Assembly: GCA_000226015.1 (NCBI GenBank)
Contig: JH153160.1
Coordinates: 100,820-154,681 of the forward strand
Source of the DNA: Mnemiopsis leidyi
Taxonomy: Eukaryota; Ctenophora; Tentaculata; Lobata; Bolinopsidae
DNA length: 53,862 nucleotides
Reading direction: 5' to 3'
Positions 22,857 through 35,954 of the stretch are shown here, piece by piece (within the stretch, counting starts at the first letter, position 1; every line of letters begins with the position of its first letter). The translations under genes were made by a program, and so were the position numbers. The notes beneath the pieces were generated by a model. It ran no database searches and was not told the origin of the DNA. It saw nothing but the letters and a program-made list of their open reading frames with translations.

Positions 22857-24062
22857 ATGTTAAAACACCTTATCCTCTCCCTTCTCCTCATCACCTACAT
22901 AGTGGCTAATGATGACGTCATCGACGAAGAAGATCCTGACGACGAAGTAGTTACGGACGAGGAGATCGCAGAAGAGAGTGAGACAAAGGATGACGGCCGT
23001 CCTAAAGCCAAGCCAGGAGAGCAGATGATATCATACTCTCAACCATCCCTTACAGAGGAGGAACAGAAGTCTCATCATTTCCCAGCTAGATACAGATGTG
23101 AAGCTTGTCAGATTGTTGTTCATAACGTGAGTTTTCGCTCTTTTGGTTTTGTCAGGTTTTCAGTTTTTTTCGCTATGGCTGTAGACCGTTCGCGTTTCAA
23201 CTGACACGTTAAATGTTTGATCATTTAACACATGTATACGATTTAAACGGTTCGTATTGCAGTTGGGAACAAGGCTTAAGACGGCTGAGTCTAAGCTACC
23301 TAAGAAGCAAAAGAAGCGTACACTTGGAGACGTCGCCGTAATTGACATATTTGAAGATATTTGTACAAAAGATGGATTCGAAGGGTAAGAACTTCGACAC
23401 AGCAATTCAAATTATCTTCAACTCTTTTTCTGCGAGGTTGCTGGTCAACAAAGTGTTTATCGTTTTAAGTCATTGACTAATAGCGTAACACCACTGTCAG
23501 TGACCAAATTGTTTCCTATTATAGGTATTCCATTCAAGAGTTTGACGGAAAGGTGACCTTCAAGGGACCCGCATTTCCCGATAGAAAGGCTCCTGGAATG
23601 AGCATGGGAGGAGGATTGTGGCCAGTTCGATATGTAAACTACTGCGGTGGTCTTTTCGAAGATTTCGATGAAGATGAGGTAATCACGTGCGCCACTTTTC
23701 GCCAAGACCGCAAAAAAGGTCTTCTTTACTTCTTTAGTCGTATGGCGCTGCAATGATTTCTTCTAATATTCTGCGCAAACAACGCGCATTATTTGCGCGC
23801 GTTTTGGAAAATCCCTAAAGATCCGTGTTCCACGTATGCTTGGCGGCGAATGTTTATTTAGCAAGCTTGCTTAACAAACTTAAACTGTTTGCTTAACAAT
23901 TACGTGACTATACGTCGTTTTCAGGTGTACCAGTTCTACAGATCGGGCAACTTATTCGCTGAGCTTTGTTTGAAGAATCACTGCAAGGATGATCTCTCGT
24001 CGACACCTAAGCCTGTTGATATAAAACCTGCCGATTTTGGTTCTTCTAAAGATGAACTTTAA
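22857..24062 (+). CDS. Canopy/MZB1-like ER-resident protein 1, ends in KDEL (227 aa)
   Basis: Exons: 22857-23126, 23263-23384, 23525-23678, 23925-24062. A signal peptide (MLKHLILSLLLITYIVA) is followed by an acidic stretch (DDVIDEEDPDDEVVTDEE). Then come RCEACQIVV (CxxC), one Cys in EDICTKDG, YCGGLFEDFDEDEVYQFY and LCLKNHC: the six-cysteine saposin-like layout of the canopy/MZB1 (DUF3456) family. The last four residues are KDEL, the ER retrieval signal, so it should act as a lumenal folding helper. The family assists folding or surface delivery of receptors and immunoglobulin-like clients; the client here is unknown. It shares exon number, phases and acidic region with the next gene. Confidence 0.85.
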
Positions 24063-24856
24063 ATGTTGATATGCCTTAGTTTTTAAGTTTCAGACTTTTT
24101 ACTTATTGCCTAATACTTCTATTGCTTTTCTTTCGCTGAAGTTATTACATTTGTTGTTTTTGGTCAAAGTATGACATATGTTGATTTCGGTTTGATGCTA
24201 TATTGATATTGTTAATTTATTGATTGGAGCGTAGTTAGTATCTATTACTCTTGCAGCTACATTTTAAATATTCGCCAAGATTGATTTTTAGGTTTTCGAA
24301 CACCAAAAGGCGATTAGATTAAGTTAGATTAGTCATCAGCAGCGGTCAACACCATTGGTTTCGCACCAACCTCCTGATATATTCCGGGATATCACCTACG
24401 TATAAATCTTATTGTCGTATGACATTTAACAATTTCGCTTCCTGTGCCTGACAGTTAACTTGTCGTGTAGCAATGAGCATATTCTATGCTCTTCAGTTGG
24501 TTTGCTGCCGTCGTGGATAATTTTCGTTTTGATTTCAGATTTTTGATGTGTGGTAAATTGGTGATTTGTAACTTTATAGGTAGAGTAACCTCTTATGAGC
24601 TGCTATATCGAAATTTGAATGTACATGGTGAATTATATGAAATATGTACAGATTATTTATATTGATATTGATAGTACTTTGCTCTGGCTGAAAGAAGTTT
24701 ATTTGTTGTACTTCCACAATGATAATCGTATGTGCTTCCCGGTAGCCATTCCACATACTCCGCTCAGTCACGATTATCACTGATAACACAGTGAATCCTC
24801 AAAAGAATCTTGAAAATTTCTACACAAATTCGCTGACCAAACAGAACCTCACCAGA
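24063..24856. other. Intergenic stretch between the two canopy-like genes
   Basis: AT-rich 3' UTR of the first gene and 5' region of the second. No gene or repeat recognised. Confidence 0.6.
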
Positions 24857-26017
24857 ATGTCAAGAGACATCTTCCTCGTCCTTCTGCTGCTGAGCAGCGT
24901 CGTCTCCAACACGGAGGACGACGTTATTAACGAGGACGATCCAGACGACGAGGTTGTCACGGACGAAGAGATAGCGGACCACCTGTATGATCCTCCCTTG
25001 GAACCCCAAGTGGTAGAAACCGTCATCCCTCCTCAAGAGAAAGTTATAGAGAGGGTTATGTCCACTCCGAACCTTACTGAAGAGGAGATAACGTCACAGG
25101 TCATGCCTGAACGGTTCAGGTGCGATACCTGTCACATCTTGGTCTACACTGTGAGTTCAATGTCATATAGTCTGTTGTTTTTTAGTTTTGTGGTGTGAAT
25201 TATTTCCAATCTCTACTTTGACGAAACACCGATGTTTTCACATACATATTTTTCAAAATTTTCGGCCGATAGCAGCCCTTTCCTAAATCTAATTGTAATA
25301 TTACGGTCTGGAGTATCCAAATTTCAGCTTGGAAATGCGTTTAAAGAACAAGAATCAAGCCTTCCAGCACGAAAGATGGTTAAAGGATTAGACACTATTT
25401 CTGTCATGGAAATTGTTGAAGACTCGTGTGCAGAAGAAAAATATGCCGGGTAATGCTCGTTTTAAGTCTCTGACGTTACCAGTTCATTTGTCTTGTCCGA
25501 TATGCCATCATGTACTCCTTTGTTAACGAAAATAAGACCGCCAAATTGGGTGTTTAAATAACAACACTTACCTTTTCCCAGGCACGTAATACACGAGATC
25601 GACGGAGTTGCTCAAATTTGTGGCCCTGCATTTCCAGACAGAAAAATTAACGGTTTAACTTTGGGGCGTGGACCGTGGAAGAGGAGATACCGGGGGTACT
25701 GCGGAGCTCTACTTGAGGACTATGAGGAGGAAGAGGTAAGTTGAAGTAGATATAAAGTAGAGTAGGAGTAGATATAAAGTAGAGTTGAAGCAGAGATATC
25801 ACTGAAATTTATCATCCGGAGGATCGAATATGCTTTCTACACTGATTGTTGGTAATGACTAATGACGTTTCAAAAAACAAAAATATTTCAGATCTACAAA
25901 CTGTACAGATCTGGGAATTTATTTACCGAACTTTGTATCAAGAAAGATTGTAAAGACGTCTTGTCTGTAACTCCTGAAGTTGTAGATTTTAAAGCTTTTT
26001 CAAGAGTTGAGCTTTAA
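24857..26017 (+). CDS. Canopy/MZB1-like ER protein 2, ends in RVEL (231 aa)
   Basis: Exons: 24857-25150, 25328-25449, 25582-25735, 25892-26017; exons 2 and 3 have exactly the lengths of the first copy (122 and 154 bp). Start chosen at MSRDIFLVLLLL because a signal peptide follows directly; a GTG-led extension upstream is not credible. It keeps the acidic DDVINEDDPDDEVVTDEE, RCDTCHILV, EDSCAEE, YCGALLEDYEEEEIYKLY and LCIKKDC. The end is SRVEL, a KDEL-like but degraded retrieval signal, so it may be retained less well or secreted. Clearly a tandem duplicate of the first gene. Confidence 0.85.
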
Positions 26018-26902
26018 GGCTTCTGTTGCAGGTATTTTATTCAGTTTTGTAAGAGTCATTTATATCGTTTTTATAAGGTATTTTAAGAGATTTATTCTTC
26101 ACACAGCTTTAACACATTCTGTATTTATTAGAAATTTTCTATATTTTGTACCATCTTGAACATAAACTTCAAGACAATGAACATTTATGCAGTTGCAGTT
26201 GTTATTTATCTGGTTTTGTACTTTTTAACGTTTGTTCTAACTAGAATGTAGATAAGACACTGGATACCGAGGAGCGCTTTTCGGTCGCACTGAAATATCA
26301 ATAAAACGAAAGTTTATATTTATAATCTTAGTTCGTTAATTCGTCATTTAATTCCGGAACATTTCGGTGTGTGCGTGACTGTAGATATTATTGATTTTTA
26401 TCAGGAGATATTAGGACCTTTTTCTGCTAACATATAATGTAGTCTGAATGAAGTCTAGCGATATCAATAATTGTCAAGTTAATAACATTCATATGATATT
26501 TACATGATTGAAATTAGATACTTTCGATTCAACTACAATTACAAAAGGAAAATATCAAATAAAAATGGTTGCAATATAATATCTAAAAACAGAATAAAAG
26601 ATTCGTAAAGTATTGAACGTAATATAAACCCAAAAATCAAAACAAACACATAGCTCTATAATTATTGTAATTTAATCAGCCCTTACTCAAAATCAAATTT
26701 TTGACATTATTGAAACACAATAAATGAAAGATGCACAATGGCTTTTTTTTCATAAAAATCCTCAAGACCACAAAATATCTCATCGCAAAACGCAAATATG
26801 GATGGTCTGTAAATATAATTAGAAAAATATAGTAAAGATTTTAAGAAACTAAAGTTATGATGCAACTTGAATCAGCTCAAGTCAGCATTCTGTCGCCGTA
26901 TT
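26018..26902. other. Intergenic 3'-to-3' region with poly(A) signal for canopy-like gene 2
   Basis: AATAAA at 26300-26305 (plus strand) is the best signal for the upstream gene. The rest is AT-rich, and the minus-strand channel gene ends at 26903. No other feature seen. Confidence 0.55.
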
Positions 26903-29900
26903 CTAAGTCAATGTGTCCAGTACTGGTGTATTGGGAGCTGAGTGGGATCTGATTACGGGACTTCGGGCGTTTCCTTCCCCTTCGTCTGCAATGTACCCTA
27001 GTTATTTAGGTTAAATAAGAGCTATAAAACTATATTCAAATACTGTATTTTGTGTTATGACTTATAAATACTACATTGCATACCGTGTTATGTGTCATAT
27101 AAAGTGAAAGGAATAGATTGTTAATTTAACACAAAAAGTCCACTTTGTACTATACCTATAATAGCACTCTAGAGTATAGTACGTGAAGTTTACCAGTCTA
27201 AGGAATGGCTAAAATTACCTGTAAATTGGTTCTCATCTGGGTCAGTGATAACAACAGTCAAGCCTAGACCTCCAGGTTGCGAGTTGGTGCCGTTCTGGGT
27301 AGCTAACGCTGGACTTGACATGGCTGGGCGGCTGATCGCTCGTTTTATTTTGCTCATAAACATATCTTTAGCTTTGGGTTCGGGTGTTGTAGGGAAGGAT
27401 CTTGCTGCTCCTTTTTCGAGTGGCACTTTAAGCAGAGGGTCGACTTCAAGTCCTAGTGGAGTATGTACTATGTAGTAGTAGTTTGTGCGAAGATTAGTGG
27501 CTAATGACCATCAAGATCATTTATTTCTGTGAAGTCGTTTATGTGTGAAATATTAGGAACGGTATTCGTGGGGAAGAGTCTCAAATTTTCAATGATAAAA
27601 CACCTTATTTCTCAAAATTTATTGGCTCTGCCTTAGTTCTGGGTAGTGAAATACTCTCAAATGGTCCAATGGACACAGATTGACCTCCAAAAGCAAAGGT
27701 AGAAGCATTACATTTAGAGAAACGGGGTTTAAAATTTGAAACACCTCCCCACGAATACCGTTCCTAATTGTTATTCTCAATCCAACCTTATCCAATTTCC
27801 TTTAGAATCATTGGTTTAATTATTTAGACTTACTTAGTGATGAAATGTATCGCAGAAATCTAAGCACTTAAGACACACGACAACACGTACCGTTTTTAGG
27901 TGAAGTCTGAGGATCGCTTGGAGTGCCTGGTGGCTGAAGGTTGGTTGGGCTTGGACTTGGACTTTTTTTAGATTTTATACTTAAACTCTGCTTAATCTTA
28001 TCATAGATGCTTCCTGTGCTACTTGATAAGGACTTTTTCTTCTCTACTGCTTTACTGTTATCAGAGTCTGTTGATTCGTCTGACTCCGTTGAGTCATCAG
28101 AGTCTTTTTTCTTTCCGTCATCGTCGCTGTCATCACTATGAATTTCATCGTCGGAGCTTTCCTTCTGCTCTTCGACGTTCCTCTGTCTCCTAGCTTCGAC
28201 TAACTTTCTGTATTTCTCCAGCGGATCTTCCTCCGGTGTTGATCGTCTAGGACTTCTGGAGGGTCCAGCATTTCCTGACTTAACCGACTCGGCAAGAGCA
28301 TCTAACTTTGACTTGCTTTCCGGGTTTTTGGCGGCTCCCATCATTATATCTGCCAGTGACTTACTCCGGTTGGTGAAACCGAGGAGTGTGGGAAGTTTCT
28401 TGCCGGAAGAGGAGGGAGCTGCCGCGTCACCACTTAGTATTCTGTTTCTGGTGGGTTCTTTTGACAACCCTGCGATCAGAGAGGCGCGTCTAACTGCCTT
28501 CATTATTGCTCCTTTTGCTTCCTCCTTTCTTTGCTTTGCCTGTAAAATATAAATTATAAATAAGCATTTCCACAATGAATGAAGGGATAATACAAAATAA
28601 TGGGTAATATAATCTAGTTCAAGCTGTTCAATCTTGAGAGTAAAACAACGCCAATCTGTTCAATCGATAGCTGGTAGCAATCATCATGCAAGTTAAGACC
28701 TTGAGGGCCAATGAGAACTTTCAGGAGCCGATAAGGACATTCAGGCGAAGCAATCTTCCACGAGACATGCATTATGTAAGAAGGGCTCATGCGAATAGAA
28801 AAATGCAACCCCAAAGCTCTTTTAGAACATGCATATCGTTCACATTCTCAACTTGAAGGCCCAAGAAAAATCCTGTTAGAACAATGCCTACCAGAGTACT
28901 ATCATCATAACTTTCTGAGATTCTCTTGGGCAACGTGTGCTCAAGGGGGCTCTGAAACCAGATTTGAGGGTTGACAATGGCAAGACAGTGGAAAGGACCC
29001 TTTTTTATAATTTTATGGCCGCTGTATCACGTTTCTAAGAGAATATGGGGTGATAATGTTACATTGAAACTTCCATTCGTCCCAATTCTGAGACAAAAAA
29101 CAAGCTCAAAGTCAAATGTCTCCGTCTAACTTCAAATGTTTTATGTTAGATAGTCTCTAGCAAGCCAAATTTTACCCAATTTTACCATGTAAACTTCTCC
29201 ACTCTCCAGATCAATACAGGCGCCAGTGGGCATTTAGGTACATCTGCATGCTACGGCCATATAATAGCGCCAATCATGTTTACAATAACCACATAATTTG
29301 AATAGTTTGAAAGTAACAGCCAGGCACGTACCGCTGATCTCTCAATAGTCAAAGCACGTCTCCAAGCTAGATACGCCTTGTTTTGCTCCTTTTCTACGTT
29401 TTCTTTCTCCATGAAGTAAATCGCTCTTTGACGCTTATCGCTCTGCGATTGAAATTAAGTTTAAAGCGAATTTACTGTTTCAATTTATAGTCAAAATTAC
29501 AAAATTGGTAGCCATAGCAAGATTTTAATCCTTTCTAATTCTATGCTTATTGCGTGGAAAATGAGTATGGTACACTACTGCAATTGTTGCTTCCAAAAAC
29601 CATAAAGGCTGATTACAATACTACTTGTTTGCCCTTTTCCCCATCTTCTTTAACTTCCTCGCTGCCCCACGACATTTTCCTGGTGGAAACTCTGTAAGCG
29701 TTCTTCTGCAGCAAGTACGAAACATCTCCAAAGAGTTTGCGAGTTTGTTTGATTTCCTTCTGTTTGTCATCCCAACGTTTTCGTTCTTCCTGTGGTTGAT
29801 TATCGTTTAGCGTTACAAATAGGTTTCATCATCGAGCCTGATTATGTAAACTTTTTCTCCTTCACGACTTTGTTTTCATTCATTTCGCTGGCACTGAATT

Positions 29901-32900
29901 TTGAGGAGGGATATTAAGGGACAGCAAGAAAACGCAGGAGGGCAACAAAATTTCGTGTTCCGTTACTTTAAGATCCATGTAAATAGTGGAGTCTGTAATC
30001 AAAGTTATTTGTAATTGAACTCACTTCATAACCCGTAATATGAGCTGTCAGTATTCTTTTCGGGGCTTCCTCCAGCAACTGCAAGAAGTCTGATTGGTCC
30101 AGGTTGGTGATGTCATCTAAGAAGATCCTAACTCTAATATTGTCCTTTTTCAGCTGAATTCTCTGTGATTTTTTAATGGTCCAGTGAACTTTCTGAAATC
30201 CATGATGCTCATAATCAGTATTTATTAATTCGTGTTCTGTAACGCTCATAAAAGAGAAGTTTGAAACGTATATTTGTTCTTCGTCGTTGACAATACTGTA
30301 GATTTCTGCATTGTTAGGGCGCCTGAAATTTCAGAGTTCGGTTAAAAGTATTGAGCTCAAATTTTTGCGTTTACCGTTAATTCAATTATGGATTATGGAA
30401 CAATACAAGTCTATTCATAAATTGCAAACCCTTGCCAAAAAACAGCAAAACAATAAACATCCATGTAATTTTCGACGTTACAATGTCACAAGGTAACAGT
30501 GTCACCAGGTAACAGTACTTACAAACACGGGTCACCGCTGTTGAAGTTCAACTTTACGTTACAATCGTGGGAATGATGATCCTTCATCTCCATAACGATC
30601 TCTCCGACCTCCTCCCCCAGGTAATTCAAAATAGGAAACCAGAAATGGAGGGTGCACTCCGGCTGGTCCAGATTCTTGGCCTCGTTCAACTTCTCGCCGT
30701 ACATCTGTCGGACGTTAATGTCGTCCTTGCTGTTCATGTACAACTTTCCCTTGTCTTTACCATGCCCTATCTTCTCCCCCTCCACACTTTTCTGGATCTT
30801 GTCCAGATCTTCCATGCTGATTTTCCCGGCGTCGTTGTCCAGCACACTTTTTCTCCAAGATCCCCCGCTACTCTTTGTCACCTGGAGACCCAGCCCAAAA
30901 CAGGCAGCTGAGCTCTTTTTTCGGTATCCCCGCTCAATGAGCCCTCCTTCGGTTACTTGTTCGTGTCTAAAGTACGTGTCTTGGGTTTGAATCTGAAATA
31001 GCAAGTTAGCGCTATATCTTCTATTTTGAGCGTCTGTTGAACTTCATAATACTCTAAGTATGAGACATTTCCTCATATCAGAAATATCTGCAGCAGAGTG
31101 GTTGTTTGAAATTGAGGATATTACTTTTGAACAACAAACCTGGAAAACCACACCTTCACTGTCACCCTCCTCCTCGCTGGACTTGCTGGTGAAGTACTGA
31201 GACTTGATAGCATTATACATCTCAATCGTCATTGCAATTGTTAAATCCAGCAACACCAGGTTGATGACAATGTAGAAGATGCAGAAGTAAGCGTACGCCC
31301 AGAAGCCTGATGCTTGGGCCACTGAGTTCATTATGTCGTGCCAATTGCTAGTTGTAATCTGTTGCCACATCGTCATTGATGCACATGTCGGGGTAACGAA
31401 TCCCTGGGTTTTGTTTAACATCAAAATTCCAAATAAATCTGCACATTGATTGTACGCTTATAGTTATACATTAATACATTGTACATTTATAGTTTGAATT
31501 GTACAATGTACAATTCAAGCAATGTTCATCTATACACTGGTAGTGATGTGATAATGTATGTGCAGTATTCAGAACTTCATTGTAGAAACTAAAATAGAAT
31601 GTAATGATAACTAAAGTTGAATTTAAAGATAACTAAAGTTGAATGTAATGATAACTAAAGTTGAATGTAATGATAACAAAAGTTGAACGTTATAATTACT
31701 AAAGTTGAACGAGCTTACAATTCCACACCCGTACTGTTGGTAGTAATTCTCTTCAGATGCATTGCTGTGTATTGCAAACAGTTCCAATCCTATCACCATG
31801 AACACGTACACAATTATAATGATGAAGAAGAATAATTCTGCTAGCACATTTATCACCTGAAGTTTACTATTGTTTTATATGTCACTGCTTAAAATATCCA
31901 AAATAGTAAATACTGCATTAAGTCGTGAAGTTCAAACCTATGAATAAAACTATAACTGTATCGTATCGTATTACCGAAGCGTTATGCTTAACAAATTATT
32001 TCAAGGAATGACAGTTTTAATCACAGCCAACCTTATAGAAGAAGATGATGATAGCTCCTGAAATGCTAGGCCGGAGGATTATGAGAAGTTCCCAAACCAT
32101 TCGGAAAATGTTCATGACCGTTATCATTGTATCGTTTTGTGTTCCTCCCTCTGTCAAGAAAAACCTAGAAGATGAGATTGGGGATTAACAGTCAAAAGTA
32201 CTTTAACTTAGGAGTCCTAAACTAAGTCCTATTGAAGATAAGTCTTAGGACCCACTAAAGAGTTAATGAATTGAGGTTCAACACGAAACCCCTGTAGAAA
32301 ATTTGTCGCGTTCGCGATATTTGTCTATTGTTTAATAGCCACTATGATTGATCCACTATGATTGATGCAAAGTAAAACCTTATACAACTACCACACTCAC
32401 GTTATCCAGAAGGCAATCATGCTGACGAACGCTGCAGTGACCGTTACAATTTCCCATCTGTTTGTTAGGTTCTGAAGATAGCTGTAAAACCCCTTGGAAA
32501 GGAGCCTAAGAGCTTGCTCGATCACCAGGACGAACAAGAGAAAGCTGTTAATAGCACGCAGACTAACTCGGGCAAGATCGTTAACGATGTTTAGGGGCCG
32601 GCTCGGAAGACAGATCAAAGCTAGAAACGTGTGTAGGACTACTATGCTGAATGCGATCTTAGCTATGTCCAACGTCTTCTTTTTAATCAAGCCCGCACAG
32701 TTGAAAACACACTTGAACCCTAGAATTTTCCTGAAAGATAGGCTTTTTAATTTTGAAAATTTTTGTATCTTTTGGCTTTTCTGGTATATCTGTCATAGTT
32801 AATCAATGTTATTAATCAATTTTGATGACTACCAATATCCAAATAGGTTGAAAAAAGCACACCTCGCTAAGGCACCGTATCTGCTGTTCTCAATAGAAGT

Positions 32901-35900
32901 AGCCATGTTCCTGACGTTGTAATGTAGAGTCAGAGCCTCAGTAATGTTCAGAAAGTCTAACACATCTAGATAACCCTTGTCTTCCCAATCGAGCATGTCA
33001 AACATAAACTGGCTCTGAGTTTTTGTGAAGTCCTTCTTTAACAGCAGTATAAGTTGGTTCCATGACTCCTCGTCGATAAAGTAGTTTCCTGTTTTATTGT
33101 TTTAGTTTTACGTATTCATTTCTGATTGGAGCTCCGTGTTTGATCGAATCTAGTTAAATCAGCTTCTGCTTTCTGGTAAATTTTTTAGAAGGCTTTAACC
33201 TTAGGTTAAGAAGCTTTTAAAAACTTATACTTACTTTCAACGTCAATCCAAGCAAAAGCTTTAGTTATTCCCAATCTCTCTTTTCGTTTCTCGTTATCAT
33301 TTGTTTTCTTGAGGTAGGTTAGCCAGAATTCCACAATAACCGCTAACAGGACGGACATCAACAGAAACATTCCAATAAACATGAACAGTATGAAGTAAAC
33401 TGAAATGTTATATGTCACTATGCAGCTCTTGCAATACACATCTCAACAAATTAACAGTAAAAACAAGTGCGGCATGCTTTTCTCGATCTCATATTGAATT
33501 TTTGATGGCCTTTTTCGAAATTTTTCAAAATTGAAACTTAGAGTAAGTAACGTTAAAGTTTAAATTCTACTCACCAGCGGATGTATTCAATCTTTTGAAG
33601 GCTGGCACTGAAAATTTATTCGTTTGTCAAAGGACATATTGACGAGATTATATCCGAGTCGGGTAACACCTCGACCAGGAACACAGTTTGACTTAGCGTA
33701 AAATATCTCTGATCTACAGGCAAAAGGAAACAACTATTAAAATGTATACAACTGTTCATTGTTAAGTTAATTTGTGACTCACAAATAAAATCGGGGTAGT
33801 TTTCAGTCGAAAGATGAACCATCAACCTGACTGTTCCGTACAGAATGTTGCTGAAGGAGTTGTTGAATGCTGCGTAGTCCTCGGGAAGATAGTGATTCTT
33901 GAAGGGGATGTCATCACTTATATAGTCACAGCCAGTTTGGGTGGAATTCCACTGCTCATGTCCACACAGGCAGAAGTAATCACGTGTTGTATTCCAACAG
34001 GGTTTCTCTACACAGTACGAAGCACTTTTGTTTAGTTGCTCCCTCACGTCTCCATAGTTCTTGTCGACACAGTCTTTCGTGAACCGGTACGTGTCATCAA
34101 ACAGACTCTGATTAGATGTACTTGATTTTACTGACTTACCTGGAGTTTCATGTTAACTCACTACTTAACTAATTTTCACTTTTTCAAAACACTTATTTAG
34201 AGTATTTACGAACTACGATCACTGCATGTAGTTGACCATATTACAAGAGTCTTGCTTGAGAATTTGCATCTTATATCTTATATCAAGGTCATGCTCTGGT
34301 AGAATTTACGTTAGATTGCAAGATTTCATTTGGTGCAACCTTATATCTTTTAAAAATAATGACTTACCACCCCAACCCAAGCAAAGATAACAATGTAAAC
34401 GATAATGGTGGCGATTTGCCGGATAAGATCTTTCTTCATCGAAAGCAATGTCTCCAGGATCCTCCTTAGTTCCCGGTATCTCGTTAGGAGAAGTATTGGT
34501 CTGAAGGGTCTACTAAACCTCAGCTGAAGAATACGCACATTCAGGGTTAAAAACATAATGCACTATAATAATAAAAGTGACCGTCAGGCAAGCCTAAAAA
34601 TGAAGAGTTCATCAAAAAATCAACAAGCTTTATCATGTATGTCGTCAATTTTCTTTCCAATTTCATGAAATTTTTTACTAACCCCACTTTGAGTGATGCT
34701 GTAAGAAAAGACAAAAATTGTCCAGTCGAAAATGAACAAAAGGATGAAAAACCCCGATATTCTGAAATTTTCATGCGTTATAACATAATGAGTTAATGAT
34801 GTGTTTAAAAATGCAAGTTCTGCCTTAATCATCATATTTGTTAATAATAATTTGCCACAGGCCCACAAGATTACACCTTTGTTCCAAAAAAGGGGACAAA
34901 CTTTTTAAAGGAAATGTTTTGAACTGAACTTAGAATAAAATATTCAGGCTTGGAAGCTTGATCCAGTAATGGAATCTCAAATATGCTTTAAATAACACTA
35001 CTGACTTGTGCCACTTCTTTGTCCAATAAACGTGTGGCTTCATGTATGCTTGCTTCATCAGAACATCTGATATGAACACCTAGGGGAAAGAGTCGTTTCA
35101 TGATACAAAAACTGATGCTTAAATTGTGGACACTTGAGTTGTTAACCCGAAAATTCGAATTATGATCTAAATTTTTAAAATGAAACATATCAAACCGCTA
35201 TCATGAGGATTTCGATAAACAAAGTCCATGCCTCCCAAGAAACGATTAGTTCCTTCCGACAAATACTTTTTCCATTGTCGAAGTTGAATAATCCGCAGTT
35301 ACAGACGGTTATGGCAGCAGAAGAGGAAGGCTCAAAGAAAACCAAGAGTGACATGAAAACAATGCAAATGTAGATAAATCTGGACCACCACGTGTGTGTT
35401 TGAATGAAAAAGCAGAGCTGTATTTTGTGCGTCATGTCCGACATCTTGCCCTTGCCATTAGCCAACCTGGAGCAAAGAATACGTTTTTAAGGGTAACGAA
35501 TACAGACCTTCAGGCTGACACAAAGACTTACAAACAAACAAACAGACAGACGGACAGGCACACACCTGCCATCTCTAGCATCTTCTACATAGCAGGCCGC
35601 CTTGCTGATGTGATATGGAACCGTAACATCCTCCCCTCTAGTAATCCCATTCTCTCTGTCTTCTGATTCCACATACTCTGTATACCCTGTCAAAAATAAA
35701 TGTCCTCAAGCAAGAAACAGCGTCAGAGAACTGCTAACTGCGTTTTATTTGGAGTCAGTTTAAAGTCACTTTATGGTTACCGATCAGTAATATTGATATA
35801 ATCTGTATTTTTGAAAAGAATTTCTTTAAATGGATTCCGTATAAATGCACATTTACAATACATTTAAAATTTCATTATAAATTTATAATTCTTCAAAATA

Positions 35901-35954
35901 AATACAACATTTCGACATACCTTTAGTTGGTCTGCGGTTAAAGAAGTGTTCCAT
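26903..35954 (-). CDS. Two-pore-channel-like cation channel A with long C-terminus, 21 exons, about 1,457 aa
   Basis: Exons (minus): 35954-35921, 35686-35566, 35466-35196, 35079-35006, 34761-34683, 34523-34368, 34107-33783, 33607-33575, 33399-33235, 33088-32863, 32730-32401, 32164-32032, 31856-31719, 31403-31140, 30992-30523, 30322-30025, 29789-29625, 29442-29332, 28539-27891, 27467-27219, 26985-26903. Start MEHFFNRRPTK. TPC marks: ISKAACYVEDARDGR, FFEPSSSAAITVC in S1, domain-I S4 RFSRPFRPILLLTRYRELRR, pore I STENYPD, S6 MFLLMSVLLAVIVEFW, an EF-hand-like linker (DWEDKGYLDVLD), pore II TTSNWHDIMN, S6 LDLTIAMTIEMYNA. TPCs carry Na+/Ca2+ across endolysosomal membranes; location here is inferred. 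The last ~660 residues are a beta-rich unknown region, a charged helix and a Ser/Asp-rich tail. Usual TPCs have about 750-850 aa. Confidence 0.85.
27552..27768. mobile_element. MITE-like element with about 38-bp terminal inverted repeats
   Basis: The left end ATTAGGAACGGTATTCGTGG is matched by the right end as its exact reverse complement (CCACGAATACCGTTCCTAAT), and the match continues with a few mismatches to about 38 bp. The 217-bp element has no coding capacity and lies in the intron between channel A exons 19 and 20 (27468-27890). No clear target duplication could be fixed by eye. Confidence 0.75.
31494..31518. repeat. 25-bp near-perfect palindrome
   Basis: TTGAATTGTACA, one A, then TGTACAATTCAA: two 12-bp perfect arms in the intron between channel A exons 13 and 14 (31404-31718 reversed), beside the tandem repeat below. 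Confidence 0.8.
31600..31712. repeat. Short tandem repeat (AATGATAACTAAAGTTG unit)
   Basis: About five units of roughly 20 bp (GATAACTAAAGTTGAATGTA), decaying to the right. They end about 7 bp short of the donor of channel A exon 13 (exon end 31719). Confidence 0.75.
33641..33675 (+). repeat. Dispersed repeat copy (short) in a channel A intron
   Basis: GACGAGATTATATCCGAGTC then GGGTAACACCTCGACC: the two ends of the dispersed repeat joined with the middle deleted. It lies in the intron between exons 7 and 8. Confidence 0.55.

Noticed and set aside
30567..30990. Two long plus-strand frames
   Set aside because: Antisense shadows of channel A exon 30992-30523, which has splice sites and a homologous exon in channel B.
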